DNA of 64,000 nt from Arcobacter sp. (GTDB lineage: Bacteria; Acidobacteriota; Terriglobia; Bryobacterales; Bryobacteraceae): positions 1 through 64,000 of the forward strand of contig DYJN01000003.1 in the NCBI GenBank assembly GCA_020723085.1. The letters run 5' to 3'. Shown here piece by piece: positions 14,586-22,277 of the stretch. The stretch's first letter is position 1; the number at the start of each line of letters is the position of its first letter. The notes beneath the pieces were generated by a model that did no database searches, was not told the DNA's origin, and was given only the letters and a program-made list of their open reading frames with translations. A program made the translations under genes and the position numbers.

Positions 14586-17383
14586 AGCGGCTCGCATGGA
14601 TCCTGGCAACTGCGGCGCTGGCGCCGCTTGTGTTTGTTTCGCGGGGCGCGCCGCCCAAGCCCGTCTATGTCGGTTCGCGCGTGTGCGCCTCCTGCCACGA
14701 CGGCCCGGGCATGGGACATCAGTACAGCAAGTGGCTGCTGTCGAAGCACTCGCAGGCTTATGCGTCGTTGTCCAGACCCGAGGCCTGGGAAATCGCGAAG
14801 ATCAGCGGCTTGCGCGAGGCGCCGTGGGAAGCCGCCATGTGCCTCGGCTGCCACAGCACCGCGTACAGCGCCGACGAGCGGGATGTGGACCACGAGACGT
14901 TCCGCCGTGAAGACGGGCTGCAATGCGAAGGCTGCCACGGACCGGGCAGCGAGTACGCCGCCGAGGCGGTGATGCGCGACCGCAAGGCGGCCATGATGGC
15001 GGGGCTCCGGATGCCGACCAAGGACGATTGCCTCGTCTGCCACATGGAGAAAGGCTCGCACATCGCGGTGCTGTCCACGCCGGCGGTGGACATCGAAGAG
15101 GCCTGGAAGCGGATCGCGCATCCGTTGCCCAAGCCTTCCAGGATGGCCGGACTGCGCGAGAAGGAACCGGGCGACTACACGGGATCGGCCGCCTGCGGCC
15201 ATTGCCACAACGGCCCGGATTACGGCCACCAATTCGACGTCTGGAGGCGAAGCCCGCACGCGCGGGCGTGGGCCGTGCTCGCCACGCCCCGCGCGGCCGA
15301 ACTGGCCCGCGAGATGAATGTTGCAGGCGACCCGCAGCAGAGCGCCGCATGCCTGAAATGCCATGCGCCCGGGCCTCATGCCGACGAGGGTGTGGGCTGT
15401 GAAGCCTGCCACGGCGCGGGAAGGAAGTATTCGACGGACGCCATCATGCGCGACCGCGCGGCGGCGCGCGCGGCCGGACTCAGGACCGGATCGCTCAACG
15501 ATTGCAACGGCTGCCACAATGCCGCCCATGGAAAGCCCTTCCACGCCGCCGGGGCGTGGAAGAAAATCGCCCATCCTTCCCGCCTCCCTTCGAGGTCGGC
15601 GGCGGTGAAGTACAAGAACCCGCTCCGTCTGGCCTTCCGCCCCGGCACGAGCGAACTGTGGGTGACGCTGGAGACCGGTGATGCCGTCGCCATCATCGAC
15701 ACGCGTACGCGCCGTGTCATCGCGGAGGCGCCCTCCGGCGCCGCGCCCACGGACGTCGCGTTCACGAGTGACGGAAAGCGGGCCTTCGTCAGCAACCGGG
15801 AGGAGGACTCCCTCTCGGTCATCGACGCCGCTGCCCGCAAGATCGAGAAGAAGCTGACTGTCGGAGACGAGCCTCACGGCGTGCTCGTCACTCCGCGCGA
15901 CAGCCACGTGCTCGTTCTCAACACATCGTCGGAAGACATTCACGTCTTCCATCCGCGCACGCTCGCGTTCGAGAAAAAGCTGGCCGCAGGGCGCGGACCC
16001 TGGGATCTGGCGCTGAGCCCGGACGGCGGGAATCTGTTGGTCACCAACATGTACTCGAACATGACGGGGTTCCGGCAGCCGCTAGCGGCCGAACTGACCG
16101 TAATCGATCCCGTCACGGCTCGCACGCGCGACCGCTGGCTTGTCGAGGACGCCAATCTGATGATGGGCATCGACTGGCACCCCTCCGGCCGGTTCGCAAT
16201 CGCCACGCTGAATCGCACCAAGCATCTGGTGCCCCTCACGCGCCTGTTGCAGGGATGGACCATCACCAACGGCATCGCTGTGATCCGGGCCGATGGCCGC
16301 GTCGATCAGGTGCTGCTCGATCAGCCGGGGCTCGGCTTCGCAGACGCCACAGATGTGGAGATCACGCCGGACGGACGCTATGCTCTTGTCACCAGTTCCG
16401 GCGCCAACCAAGTGGCCGTGCTGGACCTGGCGAAGCTCACCCGGTTGCTTGAGAGCGCGACGGAGGAGGAGCGGCGCCGCGTGCTGCCGAACCATCTAGG
16501 CAAGGCGTCGGAGTTTCTCGTCAAGCGCATTCCCACCGCGGCCAGCCCGCGCGGGCTGGCCATCTCCCCCGACGGCAGGCTGGCGTACGTGGCCAACTGC
16601 CTGGACGACTCGATCGGCATCATCGATCTCGCCACGCTCGCGCCGGCGGGCAAGATCCCGCTCGGAGGTCCGAAGGAGATCACGAAACAGCGCTGGGGCG
16701 AGAAGCTGTTTCACAACGCCCGCATCACCTTCCGAAGGCAATTCTCCTGCCACTCCTGCCATCCAGACGGCCATGTCGACGGCATCACCTATGACATCGA
16801 AGCGGACGGCATCGGAGTCTCGCCCGTAGACAACCGCACGCTCCGCGGCATCGGCGACACGGCGCCCTTCAAGTGGGAGGGCACGAATCCCAGCCTGAAG
16901 CGGCAGTGTGGCGCGCGGCTGTCGGTGTTCTTCACACGCAATCTTCCCTTTACGCCCGAAGAGCTTTCCGCAGTGGATTACTACATCACGACCATCCGCC
17001 GCCCCCCGAACCGCTACCATACGCCGGGTACGCGGTACACGCCGGCGCAGCGGCGGGGCAAGGAGATCTTCGAGCGCACGATGACCAACGACGGGCGCGT
17101 CATTCCCCCGGAAGGACGCTGCGTCTTCTGCCATCCGCCGCCCTACTACACGAGCCGCCGCCGCTTCGACGTCGGCACGCGGCAGGCGCTGGACCGCAGC
17201 GGGCTGTTCGACGTCCCGCACCTGAACAACATCTACGATTCGGCGCCGTACCTGCACAACGGGATGGCGAAGACTCTCGAAGAGATCTGGACCGTTTTCA
17301 ACCCATACGACAGGCATGGGTACACGAACGACATGACCAAGGATCAGCTGAACGACCTGATTGAATTCCTGAAAACCTTATGA
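14582..17383 (+). CDS. ten-haem cytochrome / YVTN propeller / MauG-like fusion
   Basis: The protein has 933 residues and a signal peptide, with a GTG start overlapping the previous stop (GTGA). Residues 35-330 contain two tandem cytochrome c554-like modules with four CxxCH sites each: CASCH, CLGCH, CEGCH, CLVCH, then CGHCH, CLKCH, CEACH, CNGCH. Residues 340-700 form a YVTN-type beta-propeller (APTDVAFTSDGKRAFVSN, SPRGLAISPDGRLAYVAN). The C-terminus (about 700-933) resembles a di-haem peroxidase/MauG domain with CHSCH near 722 and CVFCH near 850, ending in the FDVPHLNNIYDSAPYLHNG block. Ten haems suggest a periplasmic electron conduit coupled to a peroxidase-like or oxidative site. Haem attachment is predicted from motifs only. 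Confidence 0.9.
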   Translation: MKRLAWILATAALAPLVFVSRGAPPKPVYVGSRVCASCHDGPGMGHQYSKWLLSKHSQAYASLSRPEAWEIAKISGLREAPWEAAMCLGCHSTAYSADERDVDHETFRREDGLQCEGCHGPGSEYAAEAVMRDRKAAMMAGLRMPTKDDCLVCHMEKGSHIAVLSTPAVDIEEAWKRIAHPLPKPSRMAGLREKEPGDYTGSAACGHCHNGPDYGHQFDVWRRSPHARAWAVLATPRAAELAREMNVAGDPQQSAACLKCHAPGPHADEGVGCEACHGAGRKYSTDAIMRDRAAARAAGLRTGSLNDCNGCHNAAHGKPFHAAGAWKKIAHPSRLPSRSAAVKYKNPLRLAFRPGTSELWVTLETGDAVAIIDTRTRRVIAEAPSGAAPTDVAFTSDGKRAFVSNREEDSLSVIDAAARKIEKKLTVGDEPHGVLVTPRDSHVLVLNTSSEDIHVFHPRTLAFEKKLAAGRGPWDLALSPDGGNLLVTNMYSNMTGFRQPLAAELTVIDPVTARTRDRWLVEDANLMMGIDWHPSGRFAIATLNRTKHLVPLTRLLQGWTITNGIAVIRADGRVDQVLLDQPGLGFADATDVEITPDGRYALVTSSGANQVAVLDLAKLTRLLESATEEERRRVLPNHLGKASEFLVKRIPTAASPRGLAISPDGRLAYVANCLDDSIGIIDLATLAPAGKIPLGGPKEITKQRWGEKLFHNARITFRRQFSCHSCHPDGHVDGITYDIEADGIGVSPVDNRTLRGIGDTAPFKWEGTNPSLKRQCGARLSVFFTRNLPFTPEELSAVDYYITTIRRPPNRYHTPGTRYTPAQRRGKEIFERTMTNDGRVIPPEGRCVFCHPPPYYTSRRRFDVGTRQALDRSGLFDVPHLNNIYDSAPYLHNGMAKTLEEIWTVFNPYDRHGYTNDMTKDQLNDLIEFLKTL

Positions 17384-18534
17384 AACGCGCCGCCATTCTG
17401 ATCGCAATCGCATTTGCGTCATCCGCCATGGCTTCTGAGCCGGGCGCAGAGAAGCTCCCCTTCGTTTACACGAAGTGGAAGCAGTTCACGGTAAAGGACG
17501 GCCTGCCCGATGACCACATCTTCTCAGTCAAGAGCGATGGGGACCGCATCTGGGTTGGCACGGAAAACGGACTCGCGCTGATCGACAAGAAATCGTCGAA
17601 AGTCGTGAAGGTGTGGACGGAAAAGGACGGGCTGCCGTTCCGCGCCGTCACGGGCATCGACGTGGATCCCAAGACCGGGGACGTGTGGCTGGGGCTTTTC
17701 GGAGGCGGACTGGCGCGCCTCAGCGGCGGGCGTTTCGACCACTGGCACCAGCTCAATTCAGGCCTGGTGAACGATGTCGTGTATGGCGTGGCCGTCGAGA
17801 ACGACAACGTCTGGGCCGCCACCACTGCGGGCGCGTCGCGCTACAACACCGTCACCGGCGAGTGGACGATCTTCACCGAGAAGAACGCGCCGATGGAGGA
17901 GATCTGGAACTATGGCGTCCACTACGGCGATGGCAAGGTCTATCTCGCCATCTGGGGCTCGGGGGTGCTCGAATACGACGTCAAGGCCAACCGATGGAAG
18001 GACTACGTCGATCCGGACGGGGAAATGGAGATTGATCTGTACCGCGACGACGGCATCGTCCATGTGATCACGACCGGCGCGAATTACGTCGACAACGTGC
18101 TCTGGGTGTCGTCGTATTTCGGCGTCTGCCGCTACGACGGCCGCAACTGGCGCTCGTTTTACAACATGGATTCCGGGCTGCCGTCGGACTTCAACAACAA
18201 CCTGCGGGCGCGCAGCGGGCGCGAGGCGTGGTTCGCCTCCGACAAGGGGCTCGGCGCCGTCATGGACGCCGAGACAAACACCTGGGTCGCTTATACGCGC
18301 GACCCGAAGTCGGACTCGGGCAAGGCCGTCGTGACGCGTGACAAGACAGTGCTCGAAACCGTCGAGATGGGCCTCAACCTGCCCCACAACTTCATCATCT
18401 CGGTCGATGTCGACGGCCAGGATGTTTTCGTTGGTACGGCGAAAGGACTGGCGTGGGGCATCGGTGAAGGCTATTACTCCGGGCTGCGAGAGCGGCCGCG
18501 GATGCTGGCCGAGAACAGGGGGGAAGGAAAATGA
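17380..18534 (+). CDS. Reg_prop beta-propeller protein, exported
   Basis: The protein has 384 residues with a signal peptide (KRAAILIAIAFASSAMAS) and repeated two-component-regulator-propeller strands. Examples are FTVKDGLPDDHIFSVKSDGDRIWVGTENGLAL, read here as KDGLPDDHIFSV and IWVGTENGLAL, then EKDGLPFRAVTGIDV and DVWLGLFGGGLARL. In hybrid sensor kinases these repeats form the periplasmic sensor; here they stand alone with no kinase or membrane helix, so the product is a soluble periplasmic propeller. It overlaps both neighbours by 4 nt. A ligand-binding or scaffold role beside the multihaem protein is plausible but unproven. Confidence 0.88.
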   Translation: MKRAAILIAIAFASSAMASEPGAEKLPFVYTKWKQFTVKDGLPDDHIFSVKSDGDRIWVGTENGLALIDKKSSKVVKVWTEKDGLPFRAVTGIDVDPKTGDVWLGLFGGGLARLSGGRFDHWHQLNSGLVNDVVYGVAVENDNVWAATTAGASRYNTVTGEWTIFTEKNAPMEEIWNYGVHYGDGKVYLAIWGSGVLEYDVKANRWKDYVDPDGEMEIDLYRDDGIVHVITTGANYVDNVLWVSSYFGVCRYDGRNWRSFYNMDSGLPSDFNNNLRARSGREAWFASDKGLGAVMDAETNTWVAYTRDPKSDSGKAVVTRDKTVLETVEMGLNLPHNFIISVDVDGQDVFVGTAKGLAWGIGEGYYSGLRERPRMLAENRGEGK

Positions 18535-20006
18535 AGCGGTTTCTGCCTTTTCTGGCGCTGACAGCGCTGATGGCTTCCGATGCGGCGAAGAAGCCGCCGG
18601 CGAACGAGCCGCTCGTGCCGCCGGGCATCGAAGTCGACGACCATACGCTCGAGGTTCTGCGCCGCATTAATGCAGTCGGACCCTATGAAGTGCCCGACAT
18701 CCGGCTCAGGCGCGACACATCTTATGCGAAGACCCCCGTCGACTACGAGCCGTTCGGCAAGATCAAGCCTTACAAGGAGCACTTCCTGGAGCAGATGCAG
18801 TATTACGGCCCGGGGCGCGCCATTGCCGAGCCGGAGGACGTCAGGAGCGTCAAGATCGGCTTCATCGGACCCATCATGAGCACCGTCAGCGTCGCCACCG
18901 GCGGCGCCAGCCATGAGGAGCCGATGGGCATCAAGATGCTTGAGGGGGCGCGGCTCGCCATCGAAGAGGCCAACGCGAGGGGCGGCTACCTGCGGCGCAA
19001 GATCCCCTTTGAACTTGTCGTCGCCAACGACAACGGCCTCTGGGGCTCCAGCGGCAACGAGATCGTCAAGTTCCTTTATAAGTACCCGGTCTGGGCCATC
19101 CTGGGCACCATCGATTCAGCCAACTCCCACATCGCCATCCGCGTGGCGCTCAAGGGCGAGATCGTGGTCATGAACACCGGCGACACCGACCCGACGTTCA
19201 TCGAGACCAATATTCCCTGGGTCATGCGCTGCATCGGCGACGACCGGCAGATGAGCTATCTCATGGTCGATTACATGATCCGCAAGATGAACTATAAGCG
19301 GATCGCCATCATCCGTTCCTCGAACCGTTATGGCCGCTTCGGCGTGCGCGAGGTCCGCGATTCGGCGCGCCGCCTGGGCCGGCCCATCGTGATCGAGATG
19401 GCCTACAGGCTCGGCCAGGACGACTATTCCCTCCAGATCGACCGCCTGGCCGAATCGAATCCCGACGTCATTGTTCACTGGGGCGATGCGCACGAAGCCG
19501 CCATCATCCTCAAACAGATCCGCGAGCGCGGCATGAAGCAGCCCTTCCTCGCCTCGGACCGCGCCGTCAGCAAGGAGTTCCTGCGGATCGCCGGGCCGCA
19601 TGCCGAAGGCGTCATCGCCGGCTACCCGTGGAGTCCGGACGCTCCGAACGCGCGGTTTGCGGAGTTCCGGGAGCGCTTCCGCAAGCGCTTCAACGACGAG
19701 CCGGACACCTACGCGGCGCACGCCTACGACGGCATGAACATGCTGATCTGGGCCACTCAGGTGGCGGGGCTGAACCGCGCCAAGATCCGGGACGTTCTCG
19801 CCACGCGCGTCAAGCCGTGGCCTGGCGTCACGGGCGAGATTCCTTTGTCGGCCGCCCTCGACGATGCAGGAGAGGTTTACCTGGCCAGGTTCGAAAATGG
19901 CCGCTGGCGCTATTACTCGCGCGAAGACCTGCAAATCCCGCGCGGCTACGTGCCGCCGCGCGAGCGCACAGCTCGAGAATTGCTCACGCAGGCGGAAAAG
20001 AAGTGA
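18531..20006 (+). CDS. LivK-like substrate-binding protein
   Basis: The protein has 491 residues: a signal peptide (KRFLPFLALTALMASDA), an N-terminal extension of about 85 residues, then a type I periplasmic binding fold (Peripla_BP_6). The start VKIGFIGPIMS, the MLEGARLAIEEANARGG helix, the hinge region AILGTIDSANSHIAI and the second-domain block YKRIAIIRSSNRYGRFG are all typical of branched-chain amino-acid binding proteins. No ABC permease or ATPase gene occurs anywhere in the window, so it may act as a ligand sensor rather than a transporter part. It overlaps the propeller gene by 4 nt and is followed 4 nt later by a second binding-protein gene. Confidence 0.9.
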   Translation: MKRFLPFLALTALMASDAAKKPPANEPLVPPGIEVDDHTLEVLRRINAVGPYEVPDIRLRRDTSYAKTPVDYEPFGKIKPYKEHFLEQMQYYGPGRAIAEPEDVRSVKIGFIGPIMSTVSVATGGASHEEPMGIKMLEGARLAIEEANARGGYLRRKIPFELVVANDNGLWGSSGNEIVKFLYKYPVWAILGTIDSANSHIAIRVALKGEIVVMNTGDTDPTFIETNIPWVMRCIGDDRQMSYLMVDYMIRKMNYKRIAIIRSSNRYGRFGVREVRDSARRLGRPIVIEMAYRLGQDDYSLQIDRLAESNPDVIVHWGDAHEAAIILKQIRERGMKQPFLASDRAVSKEFLRIAGPHAEGVIAGYPWSPDAPNARFAEFRERFRKRFNDEPDTYAAHAYDGMNMLIWATQVAGLNRAKIRDVLATRVKPWPGVTGEIPLSAALDDAGEVYLARFENGRWRYYSREDLQIPRGYVPPRERTARELLTQAEKK

Positions 20007-20010
20007 CGGC

Positions 20011-21024
20011 ATGATCACGCGAAGGCACTTCCTGGCTGTTCAGGCCGCGGCGCCTTACCTCGACCGGCGGGGTGCGCCGCTTCAGCCCGGCGAAGTGCCT
20101 TCGCGCGGCATGGACTCTCTGCCGTACTTGCCTATCGGTTTTTTCGGACCCGAGGACCCGCAGCACGAGGCGGGCGGCACGGTGTACATGGGCGTGCGGC
20201 TCGCGATCGAGCACGCCAACGCGAGGCTCGGCTCGGGAGCAAAGCCGTTCCGGATTTTCTCCCGCTGGTCGGACAATCCCTGGCGGGCGGGGGCGGCAGC
20301 GGTCGTCAGGCTCGCCATGGAGGACCGCGCCGTGGCCGTCGTCGGCGGGATCGACAGCGCGTCCACGCACCTGGCCGAGCAGGTGGCCGCCAAAGCGCTG
20401 TTCCCGCTTGTCGATCCGGTCTCGACCGATGAAACCGCCAATGCCGCGTTTGTTCCATGGATCTTCAGTTGGGCGCCGGGCGACTCGCTGATTGCCCGCG
20501 CCATCCAAAGCGGCCTGGGTGGCCGCCGGTATACGCTCCTGGCGTCCACGGACCACGGTTCGCGCCAGTTGGCGCGCGTGCTCAGCCGCATGGCCCTGCC
20601 TGCCGAACGGCATGACTTCCAGCCGCCCAACCTTCCTCCGGACCCTTCGTACGGGACCGTGGTCGTTCTCGCGCCGCCACGCCCGCTTTGCGCCATAGTC
20701 GAGCGACTGCCGCGAGCGGCGAGAGTCCTGTGCGGCCCTGCGGCGTGGAGCCGTTTCTGCCGGGGGCGGCTGGCGCGAGTGGTGCTCGCGCCCACGTTGG
20801 ACGCCCCCCGCGGCGACCTGCTCCGCGCCGCCGCGGATCGCTTTCAGGCTGCCGGCGACGTTTTCCTGCAGCTTGCGTACGAGTCCACAGCCCTGCTGTT
20901 AGAATGCATACAGTCAGCGGGGCCGAACCGCTCTGCCGTTCGCGAGCAATTAGCTGCCCGCTTCGCGCCCAACGGCAGGCGAGCGATTTCATCGGTACTT
21001 TTACAGGAGGTCTCTCCATCATGA
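20011..21024 (+). CDS. second, smaller type I binding-fold protein
   Basis: The protein has 337 residues. The ATG at 20011 is chosen because it starts a Tat-like sequence (ITRRHFLAVQAAA); the open frame upstream overlaps the previous gene. The body resembles the LivK-like neighbour: GFFGPEDPQHEAGGTVYMG, RLAIEHANARLG, AVVGGIDSASTHLAEQ and PLVDPVSTDE parallel its first domain. The second domain is shortened and lacks the usual final lobe. It is likely a diverged paralogue of the 18.5 kb gene. Its stop overlaps the RidA-like gene start by 4 nt. The N-terminus lacks a long hydrophobic stretch, so export is uncertain. Confidence 0.75.
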   Translation: MITRRHFLAVQAAAPYLDRRGAPLQPGEVPSRGMDSLPYLPIGFFGPEDPQHEAGGTVYMGVRLAIEHANARLGSGAKPFRIFSRWSDNPWRAGAAAVVRLAMEDRAVAVVGGIDSASTHLAEQVAAKALFPLVDPVSTDETANAAFVPWIFSWAPGDSLIARAIQSGLGGRRYTLLASTDHGSRQLARVLSRMALPAERHDFQPPNLPPDPSYGTVVVLAPPRPLCAIVERLPRAARVLCGPAAWSRFCRGRLARVVLAPTLDAPRGDLLRAAADRFQAAGDVFLQLAYESTALLLECIQSAGPNRSAVREQLAARFAPNGRRAISSVLLQEVSPS

Positions 21025-21512
21025 GGCTCGAAGAAGCTCTGGCCGAAGCCGCCAAGGCCGTCTCCATCGAAAAAAAGGCCATTTCCAACCCGCGCGTACT
21101 CAACGAGGCTTATTGCTACGCGAAGCCAAGCTCTTTCTCGCGTGGCCTGCGGCTGGAGTTCGGCAACATCGTTGTGCTGCTGATCAGCGGAACCGCGTCC
21201 ATCGACGAGCACGGGCGCACCGTGCATGTTGGCGATTTCCGCGCCCAGGTGCGCCGCACTTTCCATAACATTACCGGACTGCTGGAAAGCGAGGGCGCTA
21301 CGTGGAAGGATATCGTGCGCACTACCTGCTACCTGCGCGACATCGAACGAGACTACGAGGCGTTCAACGAAGAGCGGACGCGCTTCTACCAGGAGCAGGG
21401 GCTGGATCCGCTGCCCGCCTCCACCGGCATTCAGGCCATCCTGTGCCGCCCGGAACTGCTCGTCGAAATCGAGGCCATCTCCATCTTCCGCAAGCCGGAC
21501 GCGGCGGATTAA
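21021..21512 (+). CDS. RidA/YjgF-like protein with N-terminal extension
   Basis: RidA proteins hydrolyse reactive enamines and imines, or in related subfamilies act on other small keto/enol compounds. This one has 163 residues, about 30 more than RidA, because of an added N-terminal helix (RLEEALAEAAKAVSIEKKA). The core includes LLISGTASIDEHGRTVHVGDF, read as SGTASIDEHGRTV, then GATWKDIVRTTCYLRD and the end RPELLVEIEAISIF, whose Arg aligns with the catalytic Arg of RidA. No signal peptide is present, so it is the only clearly cytoplasmic product of the operon. AGGAGG lies 10 nt upstream of the ATG, and the gene also overlaps the preceding stop. Confidence 0.85.
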   Translation: MRLEEALAEAAKAVSIEKKAISNPRVLNEAYCYAKPSSFSRGLRLEFGNIVVLLISGTASIDEHGRTVHVGDFRAQVRRTFHNITGLLESEGATWKDIVRTTCYLRDIERDYEAFNEERTRFYQEQGLDPLPASTGIQAILCRPELLVEIEAISIFRKPDAAD

Positions 21513-21533
21513 CCGAAGGCCCAGCGGGCCGTC

Positions 21534-22243
21534 ATCACGAAGGGGACAGCCTGATCCGGCACTCTTGTGAATTTCGTGAAGGTGTCAGGCGCGACTGCTA
21601 CCTTCGCAAATATTCCGAACTGTCTGGCGCTGTCGGAGAAGCACTTTTGAGCCAATGGGTTGCGTGGCTGACTGGCGCGGCCTGCGTTCCACCCTCGTGG
21701 GTTCCGCCGTACTAGCCGGCCTGTAACGGGGTATCTCTTTGTGGTCAAGCGCTGAGAGGAGCGGTGCCGCACCGGCGCATTAGTGGGGCTAAGTTGTTGA
21801 TTTCGCATTTCGTTTCGCTGGCCGGCGCGCGCGGGTTTCGGTTCGTTCCGAAAAATCGCGAAGGTGTCAGTTCCAACTGGCACTTTCCCATCACGAAGGG
21901 GACAGCCTGATCTGGCACCTTTGTGAATATTATGAAGGTGTCAAGCCCGACTGGTACCTTCGCGAAAATTCCGGCCTGACCGACTTTGTCTGCTCCGGGC
22001 TTTGAAATCAAAGACTTGCATGCCTGACTGGCGCGGCCTGCATAGTCCCTTCGTGGCTCCGTGATTACAGCGCTGGCCGCGGCGGAGGTGTTTTCCCTAG
22101 CCCAGCGCTGAGAAAACTGGAGCCACCCCGGCGCGATATCGGGCCCAACCTGTTGATTTTATTAGACAGACCCACTTGCCGCGTCACGGAGTTGGTGCGG
22201 GTTGAAAAATCGCGAAGGTGTCAGTTCCAACTGGCACCTTCGC
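21534..22243. repeat. 355-bp tandem duplication, non-coding
   Basis: Two diverged direct copies lie side by side, 21534-21888 and 21889-22243. Three anchor sequences recur at offsets of 354-356 bp: the block starting CATCACGAAGGGGACAGCCT (21534 and 21889), CTGACTGGCGCGGCCTGC (21668 and 22024), and AAAAATCGCGAAGGTGTCAG (21851 and 22205). Each copy carries several imperfect palindromes of about 35 bp that share the words GAAGGTGTCA and TGGCACCTT, like REP elements. The stretches between anchors have diverged strongly, so the duplication is old. No convincing gene lies between the RidA-like and LysR genes. Confidence 0.8.
21543..21561 (+). repeat. left arm of 19-bp inverted repeat
   Basis: This 19-base block has an exact reverse complement at 22259-22277, so the tandem duplication is bracketed by inverted copies about 700 bp apart. 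A near-identical direct copy lies at 21898-21916 with one base changed. Terminal inverted repeats can mark a mobile element, but no transposase is present. Confidence 0.7.
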
Positions 22244-22245
22244 GA
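22205..22245 (-). terminator. intrinsic terminator of the lysR gene
   Basis: On the minus strand, 20 nt after the LysR stop, two 17-nt arms (22229-22245 and 22210-22226) pair with one G-T exception around a two-base centre, followed directly by TTTTT (22209-22205). This is a textbook rho-independent terminator. The same element, with a decayed stem, occurs at 21851-21891 in the other repeat copy. Confidence 0.75.
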
Positions 22246-22258
22246 AATCAGGGAAGGA

Positions 22259-22277
22259 GCCGGATCAGGCTGTCCCC
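22259..22277 (-). repeat. right arm of 19-bp inverted repeat
   Basis: This is the exact reverse complement of 21543-21561. It overlaps the last codons of the LysR gene, so the repeat encodes the LysR C-terminus; the final residues (FFPRGTA) are therefore probably derived from the repeat. Confidence 0.7.

Noticed and set aside
12576-14609. 677-codon open frame on the minus strand opposite the CRTAC1 gene
   Set aside because: It mirrors the Asp/Asn codon pattern of the calcium repeats on the other strand, is extremely rich in Val, His and Arg, and has no domain motif.
19864-20010. Longer start of the second binding-protein gene
   Set aside because: It would overlap 140 nt of the previous gene; the ATG at 20011 opens a RRHFL-type export sequence at a 4-nt gap.
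21534-22277. CRISPR array or transposase gene in the repeat region
   Set aside because: There are only two long diverged copies without regular spacers, and no open frame resembles a transposase.
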